This document shows, piece by piece, positions 1 to 6,975 of a DNA stretch of 9,901 bases. The notes below the pieces were generated by a model, which worked only from the letters and a program-made list of their open reading frames with translations, ran no database searches and had not been told where the DNA came from. Numbering within the stretch: the stretch's first letter is position 1; every line of letters begins with the position of its first letter. The translations under genes were made by a program, and so were the position numbers. Origin of the DNA: Pseudomonadota bacterium (GTDB lineage: Bacteria > Pseudomonadota > Alphaproteobacteria > Acetobacterales > Acetobacteraceae); contig JAKBAQ010000094.1 in assembly GCA_021808985.1 (NCBI GenBank), positions 1-9,901 on the forward strand, read 5' to 3'.

Positions 1-2
1 CC

Positions 3-812
3 ATGTTGGAACAAATAAAGCCGCCGCCGCGCCCTAGGATCATCGCCGTTGTGAACCAGAAAGGCGGGGTGGGGAAAACCACCACCGCCATCAACCTTGC
101 CGCCGCACTGGCGGTGGGGGGCAAGAAGGTGCTGCTGGTGGATATCGACCCGCAGGGCAATGCCAGCACCGGGCTGGGGATTGAGCGCTCCGTGCGCAAG
201 GGCGGCAGCTATGCGTTGCTGGCGGGCGATGCCGGGCTGGAGGCGCTGAGCCTGGAAAGCGGCGTGGAGAATTTGACCATTGTGCCATCGGTGGAAGACC
301 TGATCGGCGCGGATCTGGAGTTCAGCCAGACCGAGCGCCGGGAGTTTTTGCTGCGCGAGGCGCTGGGGGAACAATGCGCGGCGGATACGGTGTTTATCGA
401 CTGCCCGCCGGGGCTGGGGCTGCTGACGCTGAACGCGCTGGTGGCGGCGGATGCGGTGCTGGTGCCGTTGCAGGCGGAGTTCTTCGCGCTGGAGGGGATT
501 TCGCAGCTGATGCGCACCGTGGACAGGGTGAAGCGCAGCCTGAACCCGAAGCTGGAAGTGGAGGGGATTGTGCTGACCATGACGGACAAGCGCAACAACC
601 TCTCAGAACAGGTGAGCAGCGATGTGCGGGGGCATTTTGGCGGGGTGGTGTTTGACACCGTGATCCCGCGCAATGTGCGGATTACCGAGGCCCCTAGCCA
701 TGGGGTGCCGGTGTTGTTGTATGATTTCCGCTCGGCCGGGGCGCAGGCTTATTTGGCGCTGGCGGCGGAATTTTTGAGGCGGACGCGGACGAGAAGAGGA
801 GCGGGGGTATGA
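3..812 (+). CDS. parA: ParA chromosome-partitioning ATPase
   Basis: ParA-family (MinD/Soj-like) ATPase of 269 aa. It binds DNA non-specifically when ATP-loaded, and ParB stimulates its ATPase to move origin regions apart. Seen: a deviant Walker A motif KGGVGKTTT at about residues 20-28, with the signature lysine K20 and P-loop lysine K25; a DIDPQGNAS motif (A' box) at about 47-55; and a Walker B-like VFIDCPPGLG at about 130-139. Length and motif order match chromosomal ParA/Soj. Only two bases precede the ATG, so the ribosome-binding site is outside the window and a slightly longer N terminus cannot be excluded. The last four bases overlap the parB start (ATGA), indicating translational coupling. 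The parAB pair, with a parS-like site just downstream, supports the chromosomal partition role. Confidence 0.96.
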   Translation: MLEQIKPPPRPRIIAVVNQKGGVGKTTTAINLAAALAVGGKKVLLVDIDPQGNASTGLGIERSVRKGGSYALLAGDAGLEALSLESGVENLTIVPSVEDLIGADLEFSQTERREFLLREALGEQCAADTVFIDCPPGLGLLTLNALVAADAVLVPLQAEFFALEGISQLMRTVDRVKRSLNPKLEVEGIVLTMTDKRNNLSEQVSSDVRGHFGGVVFDTVIPRNVRITEAPSHGVPVLLYDFRSAGAQAYLALAAEFLRRTRTRRGAGV

Positions 813-1687
813 GTGCGAAGGAGCAGCCGAAACGGTTGGGGCGGGGCCTGGCGGCGTTGCTGGGGGATGCCGCGGTGGTGCCGACCAGCGTGAACGCGCC
901 GGGGGTGCAGGCGCTGCCGGTGGATTTGCTGGAGCCGAGCCCGTATCAGCCACGGCAGGACATGGACGAGACCGCGCTGCAGGAGCTTGCGGACTCAGTG
1001 CGCCAGCGCGGGATTTTGCAGCCGCTGCTGGTGCGGCCGAAGCCGGGGCATGAGGGGCAGTATCAGATTATCGCCGGGGAGCGGCGCTGGCGGGCGGCGC
1101 AGAGGGTGAGCCTGCACGAGGTGCCGGTGCTGGTGCGCGCGCTGAGCGACGCGGACGCCATGGCGGCCGGGCTGGTGGAGAATTTGCAGCGCGAGGATTT
1201 GAACCCGGTGGAGGAGGCTGAGGGGTATCAGCGGTTGATGACGGAGTTTCATCTGAGCCAGGAATCGCTCGGGGATGTGGTTGGAAAGTCACGCGGGCAT
1301 ATCGGCAATACGCTGCGGGTGCTGAAGCTGCCGCCGCAGGTGCTGGGGATGGTGCGCGATGGCAGCCTTTCCATGGGCCATGCCAAGGCGCTGCTGGCGC
1401 ATCCGGAGCCGCTGAAGGGCGCGAAGGTGATGCTGGATAAGGAACTCTCGGTGCGGCAGGCGGAGGAGTTCGTGAATAATCTGGGCCGCTCGATTAAGGG
1501 GCGGGCGCTGATTAAGCCGCCGCCGGAGCGCCGGATGGATAGCGAGGTTGAGGCGCTGGCGGAGAATTTGACCGAGCGGCTGGGGGTGAAGGTGAAAATT
1601 GGGTTTAATGGGCGGAGCGGGACGATTACGCTGCATTATGCCAATTTGGACCAGATGGACTCGTTGCTGGCGCTGCTGAACGGCTGA
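809..1687 (+). CDS. parB: ParB chromosome-partitioning protein
   Basis: ParB/Spo0J-family protein of 292 aa that loads on parS, slides as a CTP-dependent clamp and activates ParA. Seen: an N-terminal RGLAALLGD segment (residues 12-20) typical of the ParA-contacting tail; the ParB/Srx nucleotide-binding motifs, including GERRWRAAQ at 90-98 and ENLQRED at 124-130; a helix-turn-helix at about 149-172 (LSQESLGDVVGKS followed by HIGNTLRVLKLP); and a C-terminal dimerisation region. Length is normal for the family. The ATG at 809 overlaps the parA stop and has a GAGGAG Shine-Dalgarno at 796-801 with 7-nt spacing. A parS-like palindrome follows the stop codon within 12 bp, so ParB may bind next to its own gene. 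Confidence 0.96.
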   Translation: MSAKEQPKRLGRGLAALLGDAAVVPTSVNAPGVQALPVDLLEPSPYQPRQDMDETALQELADSVRQRGILQPLLVRPKPGHEGQYQIIAGERRWRAAQRVSLHEVPVLVRALSDADAMAAGLVENLQREDLNPVEEAEGYQRLMTEFHLSQESLGDVVGKSRGHIGNTLRVLKLPPQVLGMVRDGSLSMGHAKALLAHPEPLKGAKVMLDKELSVRQAEEFVNNLGRSIKGRALIKPPPERRMDSEVEALAENLTERLGVKVKIGFNGRSGTITLHYANLDQMDSLLALLNG

Positions 1688-1692
1688 GGGAG

Positions 1693-1720
1693 GGGGTATG
1701 CTCCACGTGGAGCATACCCC
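1693..1720. promoter_or_regulatory. Perfect 28-bp palindrome with parS-like core (candidate parS)
   Basis: The two 14-base halves are exact reverse complements around CAC/GTG. The central 16 bp (1699-1714), TGCTCCACGTGGAGCA, differ from the well-known parS consensus TGTTTCACGTGAAACA at four symmetric positions and keep the TG..CACGTG..CA framework. It lies 5 bp after the parB stop. As RNA it would form a strong hairpin, so it could also help end the parAB transcript, but there is no U-run after it, so an intrinsic terminator is not well supported. ParB binding is inferred from sequence resemblance and position. Confidence 0.7.
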
Positions 1721-1722
1721 TG

Positions 1723-1731
1723 TTATCCACA
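1723..1731 (+). promoter_or_regulatory. DnaA box TTATCCACA
   Basis: Exact match to the high-affinity DnaA box TTATCCACA. It is only 2 bp from the parS-like palindrome and sits in the same non-coding gap as a second box. Binding by DnaA is inferred. Confidence 0.65.
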
Positions 1732-1765
1732 GGTTATGTTACTGAAAATATTCAATAAAAAAAAG

Positions 1766-1774
1766 TTATGCACA
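1766..1774 (+). promoter_or_regulatory. DnaA box TTATGCACA
   Basis: Exact match to the TTATNCACA DnaA consensus, in the same orientation as the box at 1723-1731. The offset of 43 bp is close to four helical turns, so both would face the same side of the DNA. Binding is inferred. Confidence 0.6.
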
Positions 1775-1831
1775 GAAAAAAGAGGCGATCGTTTTGAAAA
1801 AACAACTATTGGTTTTGGCGGGGTTTGGGGC

Positions 1832-2896
1832 TCAGGCCTTGAGCTGATGGAAGGGGTTGGCGAGGGCGGCCAGAAGGTCTGTCTGCGTGACGATGCCCTG
1901 GGCGCGGCCGGTGGTGTTGGTGATGATGACGGCGCGGGCGCTGCCGTCGGTTAGGGGGGCGATGAGGTCTGACGCTGGCTGGTTGGGGCGGGCGGTGATG
2001 GCGGGGGCCATGAGGGTGAGGAGCGTGCCGGCGGGGTCACGCGAGAGTTCGCGCAGGCCGATGGCGCCGGTGACGAGACCGGTGGCGTCCGTGACCGGGA
2101 GGGTTCGGACATCATGGTTCAGCAGCAGGGCGCGGGCGGCGGCGGGGGTTGCGTCTTCGGGGATCTGGATGACGTCACGGGACATGATGTCAGCGCAGGT
2201 GAGGGGCTGGCTGGCTTGCGCGGCGGCGTGGAATTCAACGCGGCGGAGCAGACGGTCAAGGTCGTCACGGCTGATGTCAAACGATTCGCCGGAATCGGCG
2301 AGGGCGGCGTCGATATGCTCGGGGCGGAAGCCGGTGCGCAAGGGGGCTGGAAGGTCGGCGGTGCGGTGGGTGTTGGCGGTGAGGGGGGCTGGCTTGTGCG
2401 GGTATGAGTGGCGCGAGGCCAGGCGGTGATAGAGCAGGCCGAAGCCGACCAGGAGCAGGCAGTTGAGGCCGACCGGGATGAGGGCGAAGCGGAAGCCGGC
2501 GGCGCTGACGCTGGGGCCGCCAAGCACGCAGAGCAGGGCCACAGCGCCGCCGGGCGGGTGCAGCGAGCGGGTGAGGGACATGAGGGTGATGGCGGCGGCG
2601 ACGGCGATGCCGGCGGCGAGCGCGGGGTTGGGGATGAGCCGGGCCGCGGCGATGCCGGCGATGGCGGAAATGATGTTGCCGCCGATGACGGGCCAGGGCT
2701 GGGCCAGCGGGCTGGCGGGGACGGCGAAGATGAGCACGGCGGCGGCGCCCATGGGGGCGACGAGCAGGGGCAGGACGAGGCTGTTGGCGTGGCCGAGGAG
2801 CTCAGCGCTCAACATGCCGGTGAGGATGATGCCGGTGAGGGCGCCGAGGCTGGCTTTTAACCTGTCAGACAGGGTGGTGCCGGGTAGAATGAACAT
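1832..2896 (-). CDS. HPP-family membrane protein with C-terminal CBS domains
   Basis: A 354-aa protein with an N-terminal membrane half and a cytosolic regulatory half. Seen: several hydrophobic segments at about 14-34, 40-60, 70-87, 92-109 and 134-157; the family-naming His-Pro-Pro at 113-115 in LHPPGGAVAL; then a charged linker and two CBS motifs at about 233-290 (starting CADIMSRDV) and 295-347 (ending GIVTQTDLLAAL). Known: HPP proteins are integral membrane proteins, and plant/cyanobacterial members have been linked to nitrite transport; CBS pairs usually sense adenine nucleotides. The transported substrate here is unknown. The ATG at 2894-2896 has a GGAG Shine-Dalgarno (complement of 2902-2905). 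It is convergent with parB and divergent from the acyl-CoA operon, so probably unrelated to either. Its codons end mostly in C, whereas the plus-strand genes favour G-ending codons. Confidence 0.88.
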   Translation of the reverse strand: MFILPGTTLSDRLKASLGALTGIILTGMLSAELLGHANSLVLPLLVAPMGAAAVLIFAVPASPLAQPWPVIGGNIISAIAGIAAARLIPNPALAAGIAVAAAITLMSLTRSLHPPGGAVALLCVLGGPSVSAAGFRFALIPVGLNCLLLVGFGLLYHRLASRHSYPHKPAPLTANTHRTADLPAPLRTGFRPEHIDAALADSGESFDISRDDLDRLLRRVEFHAAAQASQPLTCADIMSRDVIQIPEDATPAAARALLLNHDVRTLPVTDATGLVTGAIGLRELSRDPAGTLLTLMAPAITARPNQPASDLIAPLTDGSARAVIITNTTGRAQGIVTQTDLLAALANPFHQLKA

Positions 2897-3059
2897 GGTG
2901 TCTCCGAAGGCGCGAGAAGTGGGGTTGGGCCGCGTTCTGGGCGTATAGGGCCGCGGCTGGAGGGGCGCAAAGCCCGACTTTTGGCCGGGGGGTGCGGCGG
3001 GGCGCGGGGTATATCCGGGTGGCGGGCGCTGGGGCGTGATGTGTCATAAACAAGTACGC

Positions 3060-3086
3060 TTGCAATCTATGAGGTGGCGTTTTAAT
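3060..3086 (+). promoter_or_regulatory. Possible promoter of the acyl-CoA operon
   Basis: TTGCAA (3060-3065) and TTTAAT (3081-3086) resemble -35 and -10 boxes. The 15-bp spacer is shorter than the preferred 17, so this is a weak, position-supported guess. It is the only A/T-rich promoter-like pair found upstream of the GTG at 3144. Confidence 0.25.
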
Positions 3087-3105
3087 TGTCTGAGGCGAGC
3101 GTCGT

Positions 3106-3116
3106 TTCAGTCTGAA
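3106..3116. promoter_or_regulatory. Short inverted repeat TTCAG-T-CTGAA, possible operator
   Basis: A perfect 5+1+5 inverted repeat lies between the promoter-like boxes and the GTG start, where a repressor operator would be expected. It is short enough to occur by chance. No regulator gene is visible in the window. Confidence 0.2.
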
Positions 3117-3143
3117 TCTTGAATTGTTGATGCCGGAGGGACC

Positions 3144-4310
3144 GTGGACATACGTTTTACAAAAGAACAGGAAGCCATTCGCGAGGGGGTGAAGCAGGTC
3201 TGCGACGGGTTTGACGACAAATACTGGTCAGCCTGCGACACGGAGAAGCGCTTTCCCTTCGAGTTTCATCGGGCGATGGCGGATAACGGGTGGCTTGGGA
3301 TTACCATGCCGGAGGAATATGGCGGGGCGAACCTTGGCGTGACCGAGGCGGCCATCATGATGCATGAGGTGACATCGGGCGCTGGCGGGTATTCAGCGGC
3401 GAGCGCGCTGCACCTGAATTTGTTCGGCCCGCATGCGGTGGTGGTGTTCGGCACGCCGGAGCAGAAGGAGCGGATGCTGACGCCGCTGATCAACGGCACG
3501 GACCGCGCCTGCTTTGGCGTGACGGAGCCCGATGCGGGGCTGGATACGACGAGCATAAAGACCTTCGCGACCAAGGTGCCGGGCGGCTACCGGGTGACGG
3601 GGCGCAAGATATGGACATCATCAGGGCAGGTGGCGAACAAGATTATTCTGCTGACGCGCACCACGCTAAAGGAGGATTGCCGCAAGCCGACCGATGGGAT
3701 GACGCTGTTCTACACGGATTTGGACAAGAGCAAGATTGAGGTGCGGCGCATACCCAAGATGGGGCGCAACGCGGTGGATTCCAACGCGACGTTCATCGAT
3801 GATTATTTCATTCCGGATTCGGACAGGATTGGCGAGGAGGGCAAGGGCTTCCACTATATTCTGCACAGTTTGAACCCGGAACGGATTCTGGTGGGCGTGG
3901 AGGCCGTGGGGCTGGGGCGCGGGGCGCTGGCGCGCGCGGCGCAATATGCCAGGGAGCGCAAGGTGTTTGGGCGGTTCATCGGGCAGAATCAGGGGATTCA
4001 GCATCCGCTGGCGGAGAGCTGGGCGTATCTGGAGTCGGCGTTCTGGACGATCATGCGGGCGGCGAATTTGTATGACAATAATCTGCCCTGCGGCGCGGAG
4101 GCCAATGCGGGCAAGTTCCTGGGCGGGCGCGCGGCCTTTGATGCCTGCACGCGCGCGGTGATGACGCATGGCGGCATGGGCTATTCCACCGAGTATCAGG
4201 TGGAGCGGCTGTTCCGTGAATCGATATTGCTGCGGATCGCGCCGATTACCGAGCAGCTGATTTTGAGTTTCATCGCGGAGAAGGTGCTCGACCTTCCTAA
4301 ATCTTATTGA
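3144..4310 (+). CDS. Acyl-CoA dehydrogenase
   Basis: FAD-dependent acyl-CoA dehydrogenase of 388 aa, normal family length. It would oxidise an acyl-CoA to the 2,3-enoyl-CoA and pass electrons to ETF. Seen: a helical N-terminal domain starting MDIRFTKEQEAIREG; the flavin-contact signature CFGVTEPDAGLDTTS at about 123-137; a KIWTSS motif at 155-160; and a C-terminal signature THGGMGYSTEYQVERLFRES at 341-360. The usual MCAD-type base position in the last helix reads APITEQ rather than YEGT. A glutamate at E246 in NPERIL aligns with the base position of isovaleryl-CoA and long-chain dehydrogenases, hinting at a branched or bulky substrate. The start is GTG with GGAGGG at 3135-3140, spaced a tight 3-4 nt. 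It is the first gene of the operon, 16 bp before the next start chosen. Confidence 0.93.
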   Translation: MDIRFTKEQEAIREGVKQVCDGFDDKYWSACDTEKRFPFEFHRAMADNGWLGITMPEEYGGANLGVTEAAIMMHEVTSGAGGYSAASALHLNLFGPHAVVVFGTPEQKERMLTPLINGTDRACFGVTEPDAGLDTTSIKTFATKVPGGYRVTGRKIWTSSGQVANKIILLTRTTLKEDCRKPTDGMTLFYTDLDKSKIEVRRIPKMGRNAVDSNATFIDDYFIPDSDRIGEEGKGFHYILHSLNPERILVGVEAVGLGRGALARAAQYARERKVFGRFIGQNQGIQHPLAESWAYLESAFWTIMRAANLYDNNLPCGAEANAGKFLGGRAAFDACTRAVMTHGGMGYSTEYQVERLFRESILLRIAPITEQLILSFIAEKVLDLPKSY

Positions 4311-4326
4311 AAGTGGAATGACGGTC

Positions 4327-5766
4327 ATGAGTGATTTTGGAATTACCGGCTATGGCGCCTATGTGCCGCGCTTGCGCATTGAGCGGGGGATTATCGCGGA
4401 GGCGCATAAATGGATGGCGCCGGGGCTGAAGGGCCAGGCGAAGGGAAGCCGGGCGTTCTGCTCCTGGGATGAGGATGCGATCACCATGGCGGTGGAGGCG
4501 GCGCGCGATGCGCTGACGGGCGGAACGGTTGCGGGGGTGAAGGCGGTGTATCTGGCCTCCACCACCATGCCCTATGCGGATTTGCAGAATGCCGCGATCG
4601 TGGCCGGGGCGATTTCGGCGCCGGAGGGGATTGCCAGCAGCGATATCGGGCATTCGCAGCGGGCCGGGACGTCGGGGCTGCTGCAGGCGCTGAAGGCGGG
4701 CGAGGAGGCTTTGTTCATCGCCTCCGACGCGCCGGTGGGCAAACCGGCCAGCACGCAGGAGATTAGCTACGGGGCGGGGGCGGCGGCGTTCACGCTGGGC
4801 TCGCAAGGCGTGATCGCGCGGCTGGTGGGCAAGGCGAGCGTGACGGAGACGTTTGTCGACCATTTCCGCGCCACCGGGCAGAAATATGAATATGTGTGGG
4901 AAGAGCGCTGGGTGCGCGATGAGGGCTACGCCAAGCTGGCGCCGGCGGCAATTAAGGCGGCGCTGGCGGATGCGGGCATCGGCATTGAGGGGGTGACGCA
5001 TTTCGCCATGCCATCAATGCTGCGCGCGGTGGCCGAGGCGGTGGCCAAGAGCGTGAAGTTTGGCGGCAATATCGTGTCGGGGCTGGAGAACGGCGTGGGC
5101 TATGCCGGGGCGGCGCATGCGGCGCTGCAGCTGGCGCTGGCGCTGGAGACGGCGAAGCCGGGCGAGAAGATTCTGGTGCTGGGCTTTGGCCAGGGCGCGG
5201 ATGCGCTGATCTTCGAGGTGAGCGAGGCGATTGCGGCGCTGCCCAGGCGGCGCGGGGTTTCAGGCGCGGTGGCCGATGCGCTGGCAACCGACAGCTATAT
5301 GCGGATGCTCTCCTTCGCCGAGGGGATTGAGCTGGAATGGGGCATGCGCGCCGAGCGCAGCGGCAAGACGCAGCTGACCGAGCAGAACCGCTCGGCGTTT
5401 CAGCTCGAGGCGTTCAATGCCGGGCAGTGCGCGGCGTGCGAGACCATACAGTTTCCGCAGTTTCAGTTCTGCGTGAAGTGCCAGGCGCCGCGCAAGCAGT
5501 TCCGGCAGGTGCCGCTGGCGGACCAGCCGGCGCGGGTGCTGACCTCGACGGCGGACTGGCTCTCCTACTATCCGGCGCCGCCGCTTTATTGCGGGTTCGT
5601 GCAGTTTGACAATGGCGCGCGGCTGCTGATGGAAATGGTGGATGTGGGGCCGAAGGGGATTGAGCGCGGCGAGGCGCTGCGCATGGTCTACCGCATTAAG
5701 GAGCGCGACCGGGTGCGCGGTTATAATCGCTATTTCTGGAAAACCACGCCGGTTGCGGCGGGCTGA
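4327..5766 (+). CDS. HMG-CoA synthase-like / DUF35 zinc-ribbon-OB-fold fusion, probable scaffold for the thiolase
   Basis: Two-part protein of 479 aa. Residues about 1-310 have the HMG-CoA synthase/KAS III thiolase-like fold (FGITGYGAYVPRLRI at the N terminus; RAGTSG at 112-117; GFGQGADALIF near 287). Residues about 368-470 are a DUF35 unit: a Zn ribbon with C368, C371, C382 and C385, then an OB-fold. Aligned by eye with archaeal HMG-CoA synthase, the catalytic Glu, Cys, His and Asn positions appear to be T79, Q111 (codon 4657-4659), A227 and V257. Normal HMG-CoA synthase chemistry is therefore unlikely; a scaffold or decarboxylase-like role is inferred. In archaea, separate HMGS, DUF35 and thiolase proteins form one complex; here two are fused and the thiolase gene follows 12 bp later. 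An upstream ATG at 4318 is in frame, but its AAGTGGA lies directly against it, whereas that motif is well spaced from 4327. Confidence 0.85.
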   Translation: MSDFGITGYGAYVPRLRIERGIIAEAHKWMAPGLKGQAKGSRAFCSWDEDAITMAVEAARDALTGGTVAGVKAVYLASTTMPYADLQNAAIVAGAISAPEGIASSDIGHSQRAGTSGLLQALKAGEEALFIASDAPVGKPASTQEISYGAGAAAFTLGSQGVIARLVGKASVTETFVDHFRATGQKYEYVWEERWVRDEGYAKLAPAAIKAALADAGIGIEGVTHFAMPSMLRAVAEAVAKSVKFGGNIVSGLENGVGYAGAAHAALQLALALETAKPGEKILVLGFGQGADALIFEVSEAIAALPRRRGVSGAVADALATDSYMRMLSFAEGIELEWGMRAERSGKTQLTEQNRSAFQLEAFNAGQCAACETIQFPQFQFCVKCQAPRKQFRQVPLADQPARVLTSTADWLSYYPAPPLYCGFVQFDNGARLLMEMVDVGPKGIERGEALRMVYRIKERDRVRGYNRYFWKTTPVAAG

Positions 5767-5778
5767 GGGAGCAAGATC

Positions 5779-6975
5779 ATGGCGACAGGTATCAAGGACA
5801 AGGTTGCGATTCTGGGCATGGGATGCTCAAAATTTGGCGAGCGGTGGGATGCGGGCAGCCAGGAGCTGATGGCGGAGGCCTTTGAGGAGGCGCTGGCGGA
5901 TGCCGGGATCGAGCGCAAGCAGATTGACGCGGCGTGGCTGGGCTCGTGCATGGATGCGGTGAATATCGGCAATTCGGCGATTCCGGCCTCGACCGCGCTG
6001 CGCTTGAACGGGATTCCCTTCAGCCGGGTGGAGAATATGTGCGCCACCGGCACCGAGGCGCTGCGCGGGGCGGCTTATGCCGTGGCCTCGGGGGCCGTGG
6101 ATATTGCCATGGCGATTGGCGCGGAGAAGCTGAAGGATACGGGCTATGGCGGGCTGCCGCCGCCGTTCAAGGGCACGTTCAACGATATGTGGATGCCCAT
6201 GGCCTCGGCACCCGCCGGGTTCGCGCAGCTGGCCGATGGGTACCGGGCGAAATACGGGATATCCAAGGAGGATTTGAAACGGGCGATCGCGCATGTTTCG
6301 TGGAAGAGCCACCAGAACGGCGTGCACAGCCCGAAGGCGCATTTCCAGAAGGCGGTTTCGATGGAGACCATCATGAACGCGCCGATGATCTCTGATCCGC
6401 TCGGGCTGTTTGACTGCTCGGGTGTCTCCGATGGTTCGGCCTGCGCGATTGTGACGACGCCCGAGATTGCCCGGGCGCTGGGCAAGAAGGAGCTGGTGAC
6501 GGTGAAATCCTTGCAGCTTTCCATCAGCTCCGGACAGGAGACCGCGATGAATGCGTGGGATGGCTCTTATGTGCCCAATACGCGCAATGCGGCCGCGCGG
6601 GCGTACAAGGAGGCGGGGATCAGCAATCCGCGCGAGCAGATAAGCCTGACGGAGGTGCATGACTGCTTCTCCATCACCGAGCTGGTGACGATGGAGGATT
6701 TGTTCCTCTCCGAGGACGGGCAGGCGGTGCGCGATTATCTGGACGGGGTTTATGATGCCTCGGGGCGGATTCCGTGCCAGATCGATGGCGGGCTGAAATG
6801 CTTCGGGCATCCGATCGGCGCGTCGGGACTGCGGATGGCTTATGAGATATATACGCAGCTGCTCGGGCGCGCGGGGGCGCGGCAGTTGAAGGCGCCCTCG
6901 CTCGGGCTGACGCATAATCTGGGTGGCGTGCCGTATCTGGGCATTGCCGGTATTTCAATCTTGGGGCTGCTGTAA
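5779..6975 (+). CDS. SCP2-type thiolase (acetyl-CoA acyltransferase family)
   Basis: Thiolase-superfamily enzyme of 398 aa, the usual length. It would cleave a 3-oxoacyl-CoA with CoA, or run the reverse condensation. Seen: the nucleophile motif ENMCATGTEAL with C88; HDCFS at 294-298, supplying the second catalytic Cys region of SCP2-type thiolases; and KCFGHPIGASG at 340-350 with the GHP histidine H344. The classical thiolase Cys after GHPxG is Ala, as usual in the SCP2 branch. These residues suggest an active thiolase, although related DUF35-bound proteins such as actinobacterial Ltp2 act as retro-aldolases. The Shine-Dalgarno GAGGGAG (5765-5771) is 7 nt from the ATG. It sits directly after the HMGS-like/DUF35 fusion, matching the archaeal and actinobacterial pattern in which DUF35 proteins bind thiolases. 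Its stop overlaps the next start (TAATG). Confidence 0.9.
   Translation: MATGIKDKVAILGMGCSKFGERWDAGSQELMAEAFEEALADAGIERKQIDAAWLGSCMDAVNIGNSAIPASTALRLNGIPFSRVENMCATGTEALRGAAYAVASGAVDIAMAIGAEKLKDTGYGGLPPPFKGTFNDMWMPMASAPAGFAQLADGYRAKYGISKEDLKRAIAHVSWKSHQNGVHSPKAHFQKAVSMETIMNAPMISDPLGLFDCSGVSDGSACAIVTTPEIARALGKKELVTVKSLQLSISSGQETAMNAWDGSYVPNTRNAAARAYKEAGISNPREQISLTEVHDCFSITELVTMEDLFLSEDGQAVRDYLDGVYDASGRIPCQIDGGLKCFGHPIGASGLRMAYEIYTQLLGRAGARQLKAPSLGLTHNLGGVPYLGIAGISILGLL

Larger units (their letters stand above)
1721..1831. other. Non-coding A/T-rich gap, candidate origin-like element
   Basis: This gap between the convergent parB and HPP genes is much richer in A/T than anything nearby. It includes a long A-rich run around 1745-1780 with two consensus DnaA boxes and a GATC at 1787-1790. 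The parS-like palindrome borders it. The combination resembles a small replication-origin or DnaA-titration site. Only two boxes were found, which is few for a full oriC, and the G-over-C bias of the + strand does not change sign here. Treat it as a candidate only. Confidence 0.35.
2897..3143. other. Divergent intergenic region with promoters for HPP gene and acyl-CoA operon
   Basis: This 247-bp gap separates two divergent genes and must carry both promoters. The left part is G/C-rich and featureless. The right part, from about 3045, is lower in GC and holds the promoter-like and inverted-repeat elements listed separately. I see no credible small gene here. Confidence 0.6.

Noticed and set aside
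1736..1954. 72-codon plus-strand frame starting in the A/T-rich gap
   Set aside because: It starts between the DnaA boxes and runs into the antisense of the HPP gene with a Gly-rich tail; no ribosome-binding site.
1857..2948. Plus-strand open frames across the HPP gene (1857-2429, 2408-2860, 2463-2948)
   Set aside because: Gly/Ala/Arg-rich translations without motifs; the minus-strand frame has HPP and CBS motifs.
3666..5001. Long minus-strand open frames opposite the dehydrogenase and HMGS-like genes (3666-4328 and 4297-5001)
   Set aside because: Low-complexity Arg/His/Pro-rich translations antisense to well-supported genes; no motifs.
5827..6915. 362-codon minus-strand open frame opposite the thiolase gene
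   Set aside because: It lies wholly antisense to a gene with clear thiolase motifs, has an Arg/Pro/His-rich translation, and is explained by G/C-biased codons leaving few stops.
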